This document shows, piece by piece, positions 6,618 through 15,150 of a stretch of DNA of 41,795 nucleotides (the first letter of the stretch is position 1; each line of letters begins with the position of its first letter). The position numbers and the translations under genes are program-made. Origin of the DNA: Campylobacterales bacterium (GTDB lineage Bacteria > Campylobacterota > Campylobacteria > Campylobacterales > QNZT01); assembly GCA_016744895.1 (NCBI GenBank), contig JADGDK010000012.1, positions 1 through 41,795 of the forward strand. Reading direction: 5' to 3'. The notes beneath the pieces are model-generated. The model was not told where the DNA came from. It was given only the letters and a program-made list of their open reading frames with translations, and searched no databases.

Positions 6618-7176
6618 TGTTTTGTTGTTCGATAGTATTTAATATTTTATTTGTATTTTCTTTGCTTGTATCCACCCCACCAAATATACTAAATTTTTCA
6701 AGTTTCATTCCACAAAATTCTATAATTTGTTTTTTAAACATATTTTTCAATCTTCTATGTGCTCCTGTAATCATATATATAAAATATGGTGCACCAGTTG
6801 TTGTAAAGACTTTTACAGTTTTATTTTGCAATAAACCTTTTGGTCTTGAATTGACATATTCGAAGGCAAAGCCTTTGGACAAATTCCAGTCAAAAAAGTT
6901 TTTTAGTATTGCTGGTGTACTACCCCACCAATATGGAAATACAAAAACTAACTCGTCTGCTTTTGTGATTTTATCTTGATAATATTTCATTTCTTGTGTT
7001 ACTTCAAGTTCATTTGCATTTTGATATGTAAAAAATGGTTGTTGATGTTTGTCTGTATATAAATCAATTATTTCAACTTCATTGTTTTTAGTTATCATTA
7101 TCTCTTTATATTTGTTTGCCATTGCAAATGAGAAACTATCCTGTTTTGGATTTGCTACTATTATTAAAATATTCAT
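6613..7176 (-). CDS. NAD(P)H-dependent flavodoxin-fold oxidoreductase (NQO1/KefF/MdaB type)
   Basis: A 187-residue protein of the Flavodoxin_2 family: N-terminal ILIIVANPKQDSFSFAMA (FMN/FAD phosphate loop), VFVFPYWWGSTPAILKNFFDW, and VFTTTGAPYFIY, all typical blocks of two-electron quinone or drug reductases. Cytoplasmic, no signal peptide. Such enzymes reduce quinones or nitro compounds using NAD(P)H; the native substrate here is unknown. It sits alone among small accessory genes on the same strand, with its own gap on both sides. Confidence 0.88.
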   Translation of the reverse strand: MNILIIVANPKQDSFSFAMANKYKEIMITKNNEVEIIDLYTDKHQQPFFTYQNANELEVTQEMKYYQDKITKADELVFVFPYWWGSTPAILKNFFDWNLSKGFAFEYVNSRPKGLLQNKTVKVFTTTGAPYFIYMITGAHRRLKNMFKKQIIEFCGMKLEKFSIFGGVDTSKENTNKILNTIEQQNR

Positions 7177-7223
7177 TGTTTTATTGCTCCTTAAATTGTT
7201 TAGATAACGTGTGTAGGTACATT

Positions 7224-7460
7224 TTAATCTTCAGGAAGTGCGTTAAAATCTTCCTTTTTATTTGTAAACCATTTTATCATTTCTTCTGGTTTTTGCATAA
7301 GTATTTGAATCCTACCCATCGCTTCAAGATGCTCTGGGTCTTGTGATTGAAACATCTCCATGCCATGCTGTTTACTTAACTCTACGATTTCTTCAAAAGT
7401 ATTTGCTTGAAATGTTTTATCACAAGCTCCTCCAAGTTGTTTACATGTCATTGATTTCAT
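7224..7460 (-). CDS. DUF1059-like small protein
   Basis: A 78-residue soluble protein beginning MKSMTCKQLGGACDKTF, then FEEIVELSKQHGMEMFQ. The cysteine pattern CKQLGGAC and the following helix match the DUF1059 family as I remember it, small proteins of unknown function. Ribosome-binding site AAGGA 6 bases before the ATG. It overlaps the end of the upstream gene by 20 bases, so the two are co-transcribed. Confidence 0.75.
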   Translation of the reverse strand: MKSMTCKQLGGACDKTFQANTFEEIVELSKQHGMEMFQSQDPEHLEAMGRIQILMQKPEEMIKWFTNKKEDFNALPED

Positions 7461-7845
7461 AATTTTCCTTCTTTTTCATTTGTTTTTTTTCACACTTTTC
7501 AATTAATAAAATTTTGGTCTGATCTATATAGTATTTTATCGCTTTTTTTTCGGTTTTACCAAACTTTTTAATTTTTTGTCCTCTTATGATTTTTCCTTTA
7601 CCAAAAAATAAATTTGGAATATCTTCTATAAAAGCTCCTTTAAACCATCCTATATGAACATAATCATCTTTCACTCTAATATAGCAAAAACCGCTATCAA
7701 ACTCTTTTGAGTAGTACGAGGTAAGATTATTTGTAAAGTTTTCTTTGATATCACTTTCATCATTACTGATATTTGTGATAATACAATCTCTCACATCTAA
7801 AAATAGCTCAGCTAAAGAGGAATTCATGTCTTTATCAAATTGCAT
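7441..7845 (-). CDS. DUF1801/YdhG-like protein
   Basis: A 134-residue soluble protein with FCYIRVKDDYVHIGWFKGAF and a following GKGKIIRGQKIKKFGKTEKKAIKYYI block. This resembles the DUF1801 (YdhG-like) fold, whose members share a central FxY...VxxGF strand pair and a conserved GKGK.xRxxK region. Function unknown. The C-terminus is lysine-rich and overlaps the DUF1059 gene by 20 bases. The ATG at 7845 has only a weak ribosome-binding site; the internal Met7 is an alternative start. Confidence 0.6.
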   Translation of the reverse strand: MQFDKDMNSSLAELFLDVRDCIITNISNDESDIKENFTNNLTSYYSKEFDSGFCYIRVKDDYVHIGWFKGAFIEDIPNLFFGKGKIIRGQKIKKFGKTEKKAIKYYIDQTKILLIEKCEKKQMKKKENYEINDM

Positions 7846-7889
7846 TTTTACTCATTTTATTTTTGTTGCTACTACTTGTTTTGATCGTT

Positions 7890-8144
7890 TTAATCTCCAC
7901 CACCTCCAAATATATCACCATCATAAAATCCATTTGTTTTATCTTGTGCATGAGGTGGTTTTTTATCTTGATTTCTTTGTAAACAATCAAAGTAAGGAGG
8001 TATGTGATAAAAACATAATCCCAATGCTATTACAATTGGAAAAAATACTAATGGAAGATCAAGTAAATAATTACTTATAGGAATGGATAGAATTGATAGA
8101 GCTACGATAATTAAATTTTTATTGTATTTTCTACAATCTTCCAT
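7890..8144 (-). CDS. Small hypothetical membrane protein (84 aa)
   Basis: No family recognised. Two hydrophobic segments (NLIIVALSILSIPISNYLL and LPLVFFPIVIALGLCFY) are followed by a polar tail that ends in FGGGGD. Probably a two-helix inner-membrane protein. It lies in the same-strand accessory run between the SGNH hydrolase and the DUF1801-like gene, with short gaps on both sides. Confidence 0.55.
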   Translation of the reverse strand: MEDCRKYNKNLIIVALSILSIPISNYLLDLPLVFFPIVIALGLCFYHIPPYFDCLQRNQDKKPPHAQDKTNGFYDGDIFGGGGD

Positions 8145-8216
8145 TCAAATCCCTTTTATTTTTTACACATAAATATTAGACTTGTACTCATAACGTTTGA
8201 CTTGAGGAATAGTTTG

Positions 8217-8810
8217 TTAGTCTTTAAACCACCAAGAAGACCAACCTTTTATGTAGTTTGCTAATAACTCATATCCTCTATCTCTTGGATGGGCACCATC
8301 GTTTGATGAAACTTCATCTTGCCATATTTTATCATTGATTAATCTTTCATAGATTGAAAGATAAGGAATATTTAATTTATTACATAAAGTTTGATAGGTT
8401 TCATCTAGTTCTTTGATTATTTTATTTTGTTCATCATCATTGATAGGAGGCATACCAATCATTATGACATCATATTTTTTTGATGCCATAGATAACATAT
8501 TTTTAGCATTTGAAATACTATCTTTGAGCGAAACTCTTTTTTGTCCATTCTCAATAACAGTATCATTTACACCAAATGAAAAAATAACTTTATTTTCTGA
8601 TATTTCAGGTAGTCTTGCTTGACACTCTGCTTCCCATCTTTTTAATATATCTGCTGAAGTCTCTCTTCTAATACCAAGATTATAGTGTGTTATATCAATT
8701 TCATTATTTTGAGATTTTGCACTCAACCTTCCAGTCCAGCCTAGTTTTTCTGGATCTCCTGTTCCATTAATAAATGAGTCTCCAATATAGCAAATACGAA
8801 CATCTCTCAT
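8217..8810 (-). CDS. SGNH/GDSL-family hydrolase
   Basis: A 197-residue protein with all SGNH blocks: ICYIGDSFINGTG (block I, nucleophile Ser), the NLGIRRETSADILKRW region (block II Gly), SFGVNDTV (block III Asn) and DGAHPRDRGYELLA (block V, catalytic Asp and His). These enzymes are esterases, lipases or acetyl hydrolases. No signal peptide is present, so it is probably cytoplasmic. It starts 2 bases after the GNAT gene ends, so the two form an operon. Its stop codon sits in a short TAAC...GTTA dyad. Confidence 0.9.
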   Translation of the reverse strand: MRDVRICYIGDSFINGTGDPEKLGWTGRLSAKSQNNEIDITHYNLGIRRETSADILKRWEAECQARLPEISENKVIFSFGVNDTVIENGQKRVSLKDSISNAKNMLSMASKKYDVIMIGMPPINDDEQNKIIKELDETYQTLCNKLNIPYLSIYERLINDKIWQDEVSSNDGAHPRDRGYELLANYIKGWSSWWFKD

Positions 8811-8812
8811 TC

Positions 8813-9289
8813 TTAACCTTTAATATCTATTTTTAATTTTCTTCCACCCGATATTTCAAAACTATTATTTTCATAAAATGATAGCGTTTTATCAAATTGA
8901 GGTAATGGTGGGGTCGTAACTTCTAATCTTTTCCAATTCTTTGAAATAGCAAATTCTTTTGCTTTTTCTAATAATAGTTTACCTACGTTCAAAGAACGAT
9001 ACTCTTGTCTAACATATAATTCAGGTATCGTTCCATATGCACCTTCCGCATATAAAGCATAGCTTTCATACATTGAAATAAATCCTATGGATTTGTCATT
9101 ATCTTTTGCAATAAAAACAAAATAAAGATTTTTTGATATTAAATCTTCTGCTCTTTTTTGTGTTTCTTCTTGATTGAAATTAAAAGCTTTAATGTTTATT
9201 ATATCCATAATCTCTTGGAGTAGTTCTCCTGTCATTATAGATATATCTAATGAATCATCTTTGGTTGATTTTATTATTTCAATACTCAT
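8813..9289 (-). CDS. GNAT-family N-acetyltransferase
   Basis: A GNAT-fold protein: SIGFISMYESYALYAEGAYG, then the acceptor strand IPELYVRQEYRSLNVGKLLLEKAKEFA, which contains the pyrophosphate-binding Q/RxxGxG/A-type loop in a slightly divergent form (RSLNVGKLL), followed by LEVTTPPLPQFDKTLSFYENNSFE. Transfers an acetyl group from acetyl-CoA to an unknown amine. The ORF track extends to a TTG at 9340 with no ribosome-binding site; I prefer the ATG at 9289 (MSIEIIKS), giving 158 residues, the usual size. Upstream partner of the SGNH hydrolase. Confidence 0.85.
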   Translation of the reverse strand: MSIEIIKSTKDDSLDISIMTGELLQEIMDIINIKAFNFNQEETQKRAEDLISKNLYFVFIAKDNDKSIGFISMYESYALYAEGAYGTIPELYVRQEYRSLNVGKLLLEKAKEFAISKNWKRLEVTTPPLPQFDKTLSFYENNSFEISGGRKLKIDIKG

Positions 9290-9384
9290 TTCTTTGTTTA
9301 TGTCCTGTTTCAATTGTTTCAATTTTTGTAATGATAGCAAGTATTTTTACTTTAAATCTTAGCTCGGCTGGGGGGATATAGATT

Positions 9385-9792
9385 TTATGTACCTAGTGCT
9401 GTAAAACAATAAAAGAATCTCATCTTATTTTTATCATTATCATGAGCATGATATTCTTTTTCAACAGAATATATAATAAATTGTACAAAGAGTGCCATAG
9501 TCATTAAAGTTAATAGAAGTATTACAATATATGGTTTAATTTTTATTTTCAATGTAGCCCAATAAATTAGAGAAAATATTGCAAACCAAATTATTAAATC
9601 AACAAAAAAATATGGATGTCTTTCAATAAATGGAATAAATTGATGATTTTTATTCTTATCACATATCATATTTTGATAATCATAACTTCCTCCATGGTCA
9701 AGGCAAGAATCAATTGTAGACCATTCATCAAGGTAAATTAAAATAGGAATTAGTATTGCTAAAACAATAATTATAATTTGTGCTTTTTTCAT
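9385..9792 (-). CDS. Hypothetical membrane protein (135 aa)
   Basis: No family recognised. The N-terminal hydrophobic segment (IIIIVLAILIPILIYL) is followed by a short loop with Cys residues (DSCLDHGGSYDYQNMIC), which resembles small proteins with a periplasmic loop held by a disulfide. Two further hydrophobic segments follow (FFVDLIIWFAIFSLIYW and YIVILLLTLMTMALFVQF). Probably three membrane helices. Single gene with gaps of about 100 bases on both sides. Confidence 0.6.
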   Translation of the reverse strand: MKKAQIIIIVLAILIPILIYLDEWSTIDSCLDHGGSYDYQNMICDKNKNHQFIPFIERHPYFFVDLIIWFAIFSLIYWATLKIKIKPYIVILLLTLMTMALFVQFIIYSVEKEYHAHDNDKNKMRFFYCFTALGT

Positions 9793-9813
9793 TTTTCTCT
9801 CTTAACTTTTGGG

Positions 9814-9862
9814 TACCTTCACTGAAGCGAATTGTTAAGTATAAATATATGTAACGAAGGTA
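9814..9862. repeat. Imperfect inverted repeat in the gap between two accessory genes
   Basis: TACCTTC (9814) and GAAGGTA (9856) are complementary ends of a 49-bp segment, with nested short complements inside (CTTCACTGAAG and CGAATTGTTA/TAACG). It lies between the membrane protein and the small secreted protein, and may be a weak terminator or a recombination remnant. No T-run is adjacent. Confidence 0.3.
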
Positions 9863-9901
9863 GCTATAACAAAACTAAAAGCTTGACTCTAGGCTATGTA
9901 A

Positions 9902-10198
9902 TTAGATTTTGTTTGCTAGTTTTCTACATCTTTCTTTTGATAGAAGCCACGCTTTCTTTTTTTCTTTTGCGAATGCTTTTATGTACCCACCGCCTCCAAG
10001 CTTATCTCGACTAATTTCATCTGCCTTAGCTTTCAATTTGATAGCCATAAATGGATTTGTATCTTTTAGCTTTAATGTACAAACCTCATATTTTGCTGCA
10101 AATGAAGCAGCTACTTTTTCATCAAACCCTGCATTTAAATCAAGAGTGAGAAAAGCTCCTGCAATAGAAATACTTGCAACCATCATAATTTTTTTCAT
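9902..10198 (-). CDS. Small secreted protein (98 aa), unknown function
   Basis: The N-terminus MKKIMMVASISIAGAFLTLDLNAG is a clear signal peptide with a probable cleavage after LNA, so the protein is exported. The mature part is lysine-rich and contains two cysteines (YEVCTLK and KERCRKLA) that could form one disulfide, and a glycine run GGGG. No family recognised. It is the upstream end of the same-strand accessory run. Confidence 0.6.
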   Translation of the reverse strand: MKKIMMVASISIAGAFLTLDLNAGFDEKVAASFAAKYEVCTLKLKDTNPFMAIKLKAKADEISRDKLGGGGYIKAFAKEKKKAWLLSKERCRKLANKI

Positions 10199-10542
10199 TA
10201 CTCAATATCCTTCAATTCGATTAATTTATAAATTCTAATTCCCGCCTTGCATCCAATTTGTGCTTAACACATAACTATTGATACATTAAAGATAGTATCA
10301 AACTTAACCCCAAATCAAAGAATTATCTGAACACACAAAATATACAAATAATCATGTAAAAGATAAAATATTATTAACTAAAAGATAAAAAATAGATTAC
10401 AATGCAAATTATGTTTAGATACTTGGTTAAAAATCCATTATTTGTGCAAAGTGTTTGTTGTATGGGAGAGATGGTTTGAGTATAAAAAAGCATTCTGTTG
10501 CGCTATGTATAAGTGGAGAAAAACCTCTCTCCACTTATGTAT
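10199..10542. other. 344-base non-coding stretch
   Basis: An AT-rich gap with no convincing gene on either strand. It contains a short GATAC...GTATC hairpin near 10280-10300 and, at its right end, the terminator hairpin of the glycosyltransferase transcript. It marks the border between the accessory run and the mqo region. Confidence 0.6.
10509..10538 (-). terminator. Terminator-like hairpin after the glycosyltransferase gene
   Basis: ATAAGTGGAGA (10509) and TCTCCACTTAT (10528) form a perfect 11-bp stem with an 8-base loop, 4 bases after the glycosyltransferase stop. No uninterrupted T-run follows on the minus strand, so it may act as an mRNA 3' end stabiliser as much as a terminator. Confidence 0.6.
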
Positions 10543-11670
10543 TTAAAGTGACTCTAGTACCTCATAAAGCTCTTTAGCCATTATTTTATAATTTCGTTTA
10601 TGCTGTAGCAATCTATCTTGTCCTGCATGACCAATTTTTGCTAATTCATCTTCTGTCATGGTGATAATCTCCTCAAACTTAGCAGCCATAGCATCTACTT
10701 CATACTCACAAAATAGGGCATTTTCGTCATTAAAAAGTATACGGTTTTTACTGTTTTCACTCATAAGTGAAGGGATGGCGCAAGTAGAGTAATCCATGAT
10801 TTTTGCAGGTATGGAAGTGTTAAACAGAGAGATATCAGGGAAAAGTGCAATTCCTACATCTGCATCATTGATTTGGTACATCAAGTCATTTAAATTATCA
10901 GCTTTTAATATACTGACTTTTTTATCGATATTGGTATAACGATCCATGATCTTTTTGGCAAACTCATAGTTATGTGTGGACACAGACAGGTGCCAATTGG
11001 ATGAATCCACTTTAGAAAAAGCTTCTAGTATCTTTTCAAAGTGTCGAAGTGTGTCGAGCCTTCCTACATAGAGAAAATGTCGCTCACTGCGATGTGAAGT
11101 TTTAAAAGGTGTTACACGTGAAGGATCTAGACCTGAAGGTAGTGGGAAACTGACAACATTACTACCACCATAAAAAGTCTCTTCCACGTCTTTTGATTTT
11201 GGCATAAAAAGATCACATTTTGACCGAAGGCTCTTCTTTCTGTATCTTTTATAGAGTATGCCAATTTTATCAAAAATTGTAGTGCGATGTTCTGCTTTAC
11301 CTATCGCAAATACACGTTCACTTTTAGGTGCAGAAACCCTAAAACCGACTTTATAACCAAACTTTTCGCGTAACTTTAAAACATGCGCTAAGATATCAAG
11401 CTGATTTCTGACAAAGACAAAGTCAAATGATGAGATGTCAATGCCTTTAAGTCCAAGATATTGACACACCTTTTTTTCATACTGTTGTGGTACCACATAA
11501 TCAGTACCTTTAATTTGAAAACTGTTTTTATACTTTGTGAAGTAGACAATATATACATCACAATGATCTTTAAGATAGCCATTGAAAAGTGGACCTATGG
11601 CACCGTGCTGTGCATACTCCTCTTGATCTGTGATATAGAGAAGTTTTTTCTTTTGTTTTGCATCTGTCAT
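10543..11670 (-). CDS. Glycosyltransferase, GT4-like (GT-B fold)
   Basis: A 375-residue soluble protein. The C-terminal half has GT-B features: HFLYVGRLDTLRHFEKILEAF, an ADVGIALFPDISLFNTSIPAKIMDYSTC block in the position of the nucleotide-sugar-binding E/D-x7-E motif of GT4 enzymes, and a terminal helix. The N-terminal half is divergent (LLYITDQEEYAQHGAIGPLF). It probably transfers a sugar to a surface glycan; donor and acceptor are unknown. It overlaps the mqo stop by 4 bases, so the two are translated from one transcript, although no functional link is obvious. Confidence 0.78.
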   Translation of the reverse strand: MTDAKQKKKLLYITDQEEYAQHGAIGPLFNGYLKDHCDVYIVYFTKYKNSFQIKGTDYVVPQQYEKKVCQYLGLKGIDISSFDFVFVRNQLDILAHVLKLREKFGYKVGFRVSAPKSERVFAIGKAEHRTTIFDKIGILYKRYRKKSLRSKCDLFMPKSKDVEETFYGGSNVVSFPLPSGLDPSRVTPFKTSHRSERHFLYVGRLDTLRHFEKILEAFSKVDSSNWHLSVSTHNYEFAKKIMDRYTNIDKKVSILKADNLNDLMYQINDADVGIALFPDISLFNTSIPAKIMDYSTCAIPSLMSENSKNRILFNDENALFCEYEVDAMAAKFEEIITMTEDELAKIGHAGQDRLLQHKRNYKIMAKELYEVLESL

Positions 11671-13031
11671 GTGTTTTCTCCTTCTATAGGTTCTTCATCT
11701 ACGAGTTCATCATTAAAAGTTTTCTTATCAAATGTAAAGCCAAGATATTCACATATCGCTTCGACATCACGAACAGCATTACCCAGACAACTTGTCGCAC
11801 CAGGAGACGGTGTCATGTTGAAGATGATGCCTTCTCCTGTATCAATAGATGCTTCTCCTAACATCAACTTTTGATTTTTTTTATCCAAAATCTGTGGTCT
11901 TACTCCACCAAATCCCTTGGCATAGGAGATATCTTCTTCATTTAATGAAGGAACAATTTTGTGTGCATCTTGTAAAAATAGCTTTTTATTGATATACGGC
12001 ACTTCAAAAAGAAAGTTTTTCATCACATAATTTCGTATTTCCGAATCACTCAGTAAATCTACAAAGATTTTAATCACATTGTGATCTAGTCGTAAAGTCT
12101 TAAAAAAGTCTAGATAAGTGCCTGGTTTGAAGCGTTCTAGTTTGGGTAACATTAAAGCAGTGGGACCAAATCTTGTAAATCCATTTACCAATATATCAGG
12201 ATCACCATGTAAAGCGGCAAAAGGAAGTTTTGGATTTTGTACCATATAGACTTTACCATTTAGGATTTGTTTATTTGACATATAAAAACTTCCTGCCATT
12301 GGTAAACATCCATAATCCAACCCATGTCCCATCTGATGTGCTAGATATAAACTATGCGCTCCTGCATCTACCACTACAAAATCAGCGGTAAATTGGGTCA
12401 TGGTCGTCTGTACATGATAGGTAGTACCAATTTTTTGAATTTGTGTTACTTCATTGTTAAAAAAGATATCAGTCACTTTATCTTGAATTTTCAGTGTATT
12501 GTCTATAAACGTATCACTTAAGGCTTTAAAGTCAACGGTCGTATATTCACCTTGTGCGCCCATACCTACGATATCTTCAGGACGTTCATTTCCATCTTTA
12601 TCATAGATAACAGCAGGTTCAATCTCTGCAAGTTTTTCTTTGTCATAAAGTTCTAGGTAAGGATAGAGGCTTTTAAACTCTTCAAAACGATTTTTGATAT
12701 AGATCACTTCTTCACGACCCACACCTAGTGCCAATTTTTGATGTGAAAAGATTACTTTATCTTCATAACCATGTTTTAAACAGTATTTTTCAACCATCTT
12801 AGCAGTCTTTTTTACTTTGGCTGCTTTTTCTAATGTATAATTAGTTTCGATATCTCCACAATGAATTGTTTGAGAATTTGCCGAACCATTGGAATTTAAA
12901 GAAGCAAGGGAATCATACTTTTCTAATAGACATATTTTTTTGATATCTGTGTATCTGCCCAATTCATAAAAGAGAGCGGATCCAGACACTCCTCCCCCAA
13001 TAATAATCACATCATAGTGATTTTGTGTCAT
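11667..13031 (-). CDS. mqo: Malate:quinone oxidoreductase (epsilonproteobacterial type)
   Basis: An FAD-dependent membrane-associated enzyme that oxidises malate to oxaloacetate and reduces quinone in the TCA cycle. It has an N-terminal FAD loop, VIIIGGGVSGSALF, and many blocks that match my memory of the Helicobacter pylori HP0086-type protein: SANSQTIHCGDIETNYT, YGCLPMAGSFY, VQNPKLPFAALHGDPD, RFGPTALMLPKLER and FNMTPSPGATSCLGNA. The ORF track starts at TTG 13052. ATG at 13031 (MTQNHYD) has AGAGGA 5 bases upstream and fits the family N-terminus, giving 454 residues. Confidence 0.92.
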   Translation of the reverse strand: MTQNHYDVIIIGGGVSGSALFYELGRYTDIKKICLLEKYDSLASLNSNGSANSQTIHCGDIETNYTLEKAAKVKKTAKMVEKYCLKHGYEDKVIFSHQKLALGVGREEVIYIKNRFEEFKSLYPYLELYDKEKLAEIEPAVIYDKDGNERPEDIVGMGAQGEYTTVDFKALSDTFIDNTLKIQDKVTDIFFNNEVTQIQKIGTTYHVQTTMTQFTADFVVVDAGAHSLYLAHQMGHGLDYGCLPMAGSFYMSNKQILNGKVYMVQNPKLPFAALHGDPDILVNGFTRFGPTALMLPKLERFKPGTYLDFFKTLRLDHNVIKIFVDLLSDSEIRNYVMKNFLFEVPYINKKLFLQDAHKIVPSLNEEDISYAKGFGGVRPQILDKKNQKLMLGEASIDTGEGIIFNMTPSPGATSCLGNAVRDVEAICEYLGFTFDKKTFNDELVDEEPIEGENT

Positions 13032-13199
13032 AATATCCTCTTTACCTTCCAAATTAAATATTTGTTTTAGTTATAATACACGAATTTCTATAAAAATAAT
13101 CTATAAATATTAAAAGTCTTGAAAATCTAGCATCTTTCAGTTGTTTTTTTATAAGAAAAATATAAAATATTTTTTCTATTTACCCAAGGAAGTATCACT

Positions 13200-15098
13200 G
13201 TGAAGACACATTATAAAATTGAAACCCTTTTTGATATGTTCATACACTCTTATGAACACTATAAAACAAACCCAGCATTTATCTATAGAGCATTTGACCA
13301 TGAGTTCACTGTCAGTTATGAAAAGTTTTTTGATGATGTATTGATACTTTCAAAAGCATTTAGCAGTAAAAAAATTGCTAAGGGCTCTAAAGTCATGTTG
13401 CTTTCAGATAACCGTTATGGATGGATAGTAACAGATATGGCACTTGTGTCATTAGGTGCAATTTCTGTGCCAAGAGGAAGTGATACACCCACCCAAGAGT
13501 TAGAGTATATCATGACACACTCGGCATGTGAATTTTTGATCGTAGAAAATCAAGAGCTTTTGATCAAACATGAACATCTCATAAAACAACTTAATTTAAA
13601 AGCTATTTTTGTCATCGAAGCAGATAAATTACATACTCCTTTTGACCACGTCTTTTCTTATAATGACATTCTCAAAGATCGTACCATTTCAGATGATGAA
13701 GTAGATCAATTTATCAAACACAAAGAGTCTCTAACGGCAGATGATATCTTTACCATTATTTATACTTCAGGTACAACAGGTACACCAAAAGGGGTACTTC
13801 TTTCACATCAAAACATCATGTATAATGTCAGTACAATTCCTGGATTGATTCGTTTAGTCCATGAAGATAAATGGCTTTCGATATTACCTACATGGCATAT
13901 TCTTGAAAGAGCTGCTGAGTATGTAGCTTTGTCCAAAGGGTGCTGTACGGTGTATTCGGGAATTAAAACATTTTCAGATGATCTACAAAGATATAAACCA
14001 ACGATTGTCGCTACAGTCCCAAGACTTTGGGAATCTATGTATGTGAAAATCAATGCGGCAATTAAAGCACAAGGCAATACAAAAAATAAAATTTTCCAAG
14101 CTTTGGTGATTGTCTCGGAAAAATACAACTATAACCTTCGTGTTTTAAAAGATCATTTACCTGTATTTAAAAAACAAAATGCACTGAAATCTTTATATCT
14201 AAAAAGTATTGCTTTAGGAAACCTAATTTGGCTGACACCGCTTAATTTTATCGCCAAAAGAAAGTTACAAGTGGTACAAGAGAAGTTTGGTGGAAGACTC
14301 CGACTTGCAGTTAGTGCTGGAGGGACTTTGCCAAAATATCTAGATGAGTGGATTGATGCCCTTGGTATTACGATTATTAACTCATATGGTATGACAGAGT
14401 GTGCACCATTAATTCGAGGCCGTGCGCTTAGCTGTGATACATTTGGGACATTAGGAACGTCTGTGGAAGGTTCAGAGATGAAAATTGTGGACGAGCAGGG
14501 TAATAATGTCGCAGTTGGAGAAGTAGGTGAAATTGTTGTAAAAGGCCCCCAAGTCACACCTGGTTACTACCTCAATGATGAAGAAAATCTCAAAGCTTTT
14601 GGCGTAGATGGATTCTTTAAAACTGGTGACCTTGGTAAGCTTACTATTAATGATGAATTAGTGATAACAGGTCGATCAAAAGAGATTATTGTTTTAGCAA
14701 ATGGTGAAAATATTGACCCAAGCAAGATCGAATCAACGATCACCATGCTTCCGTTTATCAAAGATACAATTTTAGTAGGGCAAGATAAAAAAGGGTTAGG
14801 TGCATTGATCGTTCCTGATATTGACCAACTTAAAGAGTTTATCCATACGAAGCTTGATTTGGCGGTACATTCATTAGAACAGATCAAAGAGGATAAACCC
14901 CTTACCAATAACATTAAAAGAGAGATCAATAAACTACTCAATGCAAAAGAAGGTTTTAGACCTTTTGAAAAACTGCAAAATATTCACTTCTTAGATAAGG
15001 ATTTTACACCTGGAGAAGAGTTAACAAATACATTGAAAAAAAAGCGTCATATTATTGAAAAAAAATATAAAGAGATTATTGATAAGATTTTAAAATAG
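13200..15098 (+). CDS. Long-chain acyl-CoA ligase (AMP-forming, FadD15-like)
   Basis: A 632-residue adenylate-forming enzyme. It contains the ATP/AMP-binding P-loop YTSGTTGTPKGVLLSH (about residues 188-203), the LSILPTWHILERAAEY block typical of long-chain ligases, INSYGMTECAP and the adenylation-hinge region KTGDLGKL...ITGRSKEIIVLANGENIDP. It activates a fatty acid with ATP to the acyl-CoA. GTG start with AAGGAAG at good spacing. No beta-oxidation genes are adjacent, so the role is probably fatty-acid recycling for lipid synthesis. Divergent from mqo. Confidence 0.92.
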   Translation: MKTHYKIETLFDMFIHSYEHYKTNPAFIYRAFDHEFTVSYEKFFDDVLILSKAFSSKKIAKGSKVMLLSDNRYGWIVTDMALVSLGAISVPRGSDTPTQELEYIMTHSACEFLIVENQELLIKHEHLIKQLNLKAIFVIEADKLHTPFDHVFSYNDILKDRTISDDEVDQFIKHKESLTADDIFTIIYTSGTTGTPKGVLLSHQNIMYNVSTIPGLIRLVHEDKWLSILPTWHILERAAEYVALSKGCCTVYSGIKTFSDDLQRYKPTIVATVPRLWESMYVKINAAIKAQGNTKNKIFQALVIVSEKYNYNLRVLKDHLPVFKKQNALKSLYLKSIALGNLIWLTPLNFIAKRKLQVVQEKFGGRLRLAVSAGGTLPKYLDEWIDALGITIINSYGMTECAPLIRGRALSCDTFGTLGTSVEGSEMKIVDEQGNNVAVGEVGEIVVKGPQVTPGYYLNDEENLKAFGVDGFFKTGDLGKLTINDELVITGRSKEIIVLANGENIDPSKIESTITMLPFIKDTILVGQDKKGLGALIVPDIDQLKEFIHTKLDLAVHSLEQIKEDKPLTNNIKREINKLLNAKEGFRPFEKLQNIHFLDKDFTPGEELTNTLKKKRHIIEKKYKEIIDKILK

Positions 15099-15119
15099 GT
15101 CAACTCCAAACGGTGAATA

Positions 15120-15128
15120 TGGTATAAT
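15120..15128 (+). promoter_or_regulatory. Extended -10 promoter of the ferritin gene
   Basis: TGGTATAAT, a TGn-extended -10 hexamer, lies 22 bases upstream of the ferritin ATG. The -35 region (around GTCAAC, 15099) is poor, as is usual with an extended -10. No clear Fur-box palindrome was recognised. Confidence 0.6.
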
Positions 15129-15150
15129 ACAAAAAACTTAAAGGGGTAAT

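Noticed and set aside
8191-8219. Short TAAC...GTTA dyad at the SGNH hydrolase stop codon as an attC site
   Set aside because: Only 29 bp end to end, shorter than known attC sites, and the inner arms do not pair. TAAC/GTTA tetramers are common in AT-rich DNA.
13808-14941. Long minus-strand ORFs opposite the acyl-CoA ligase
   Set aside because: Shadow frames of a well-supported gene; no ribosome-binding sites and no recognisable family features.
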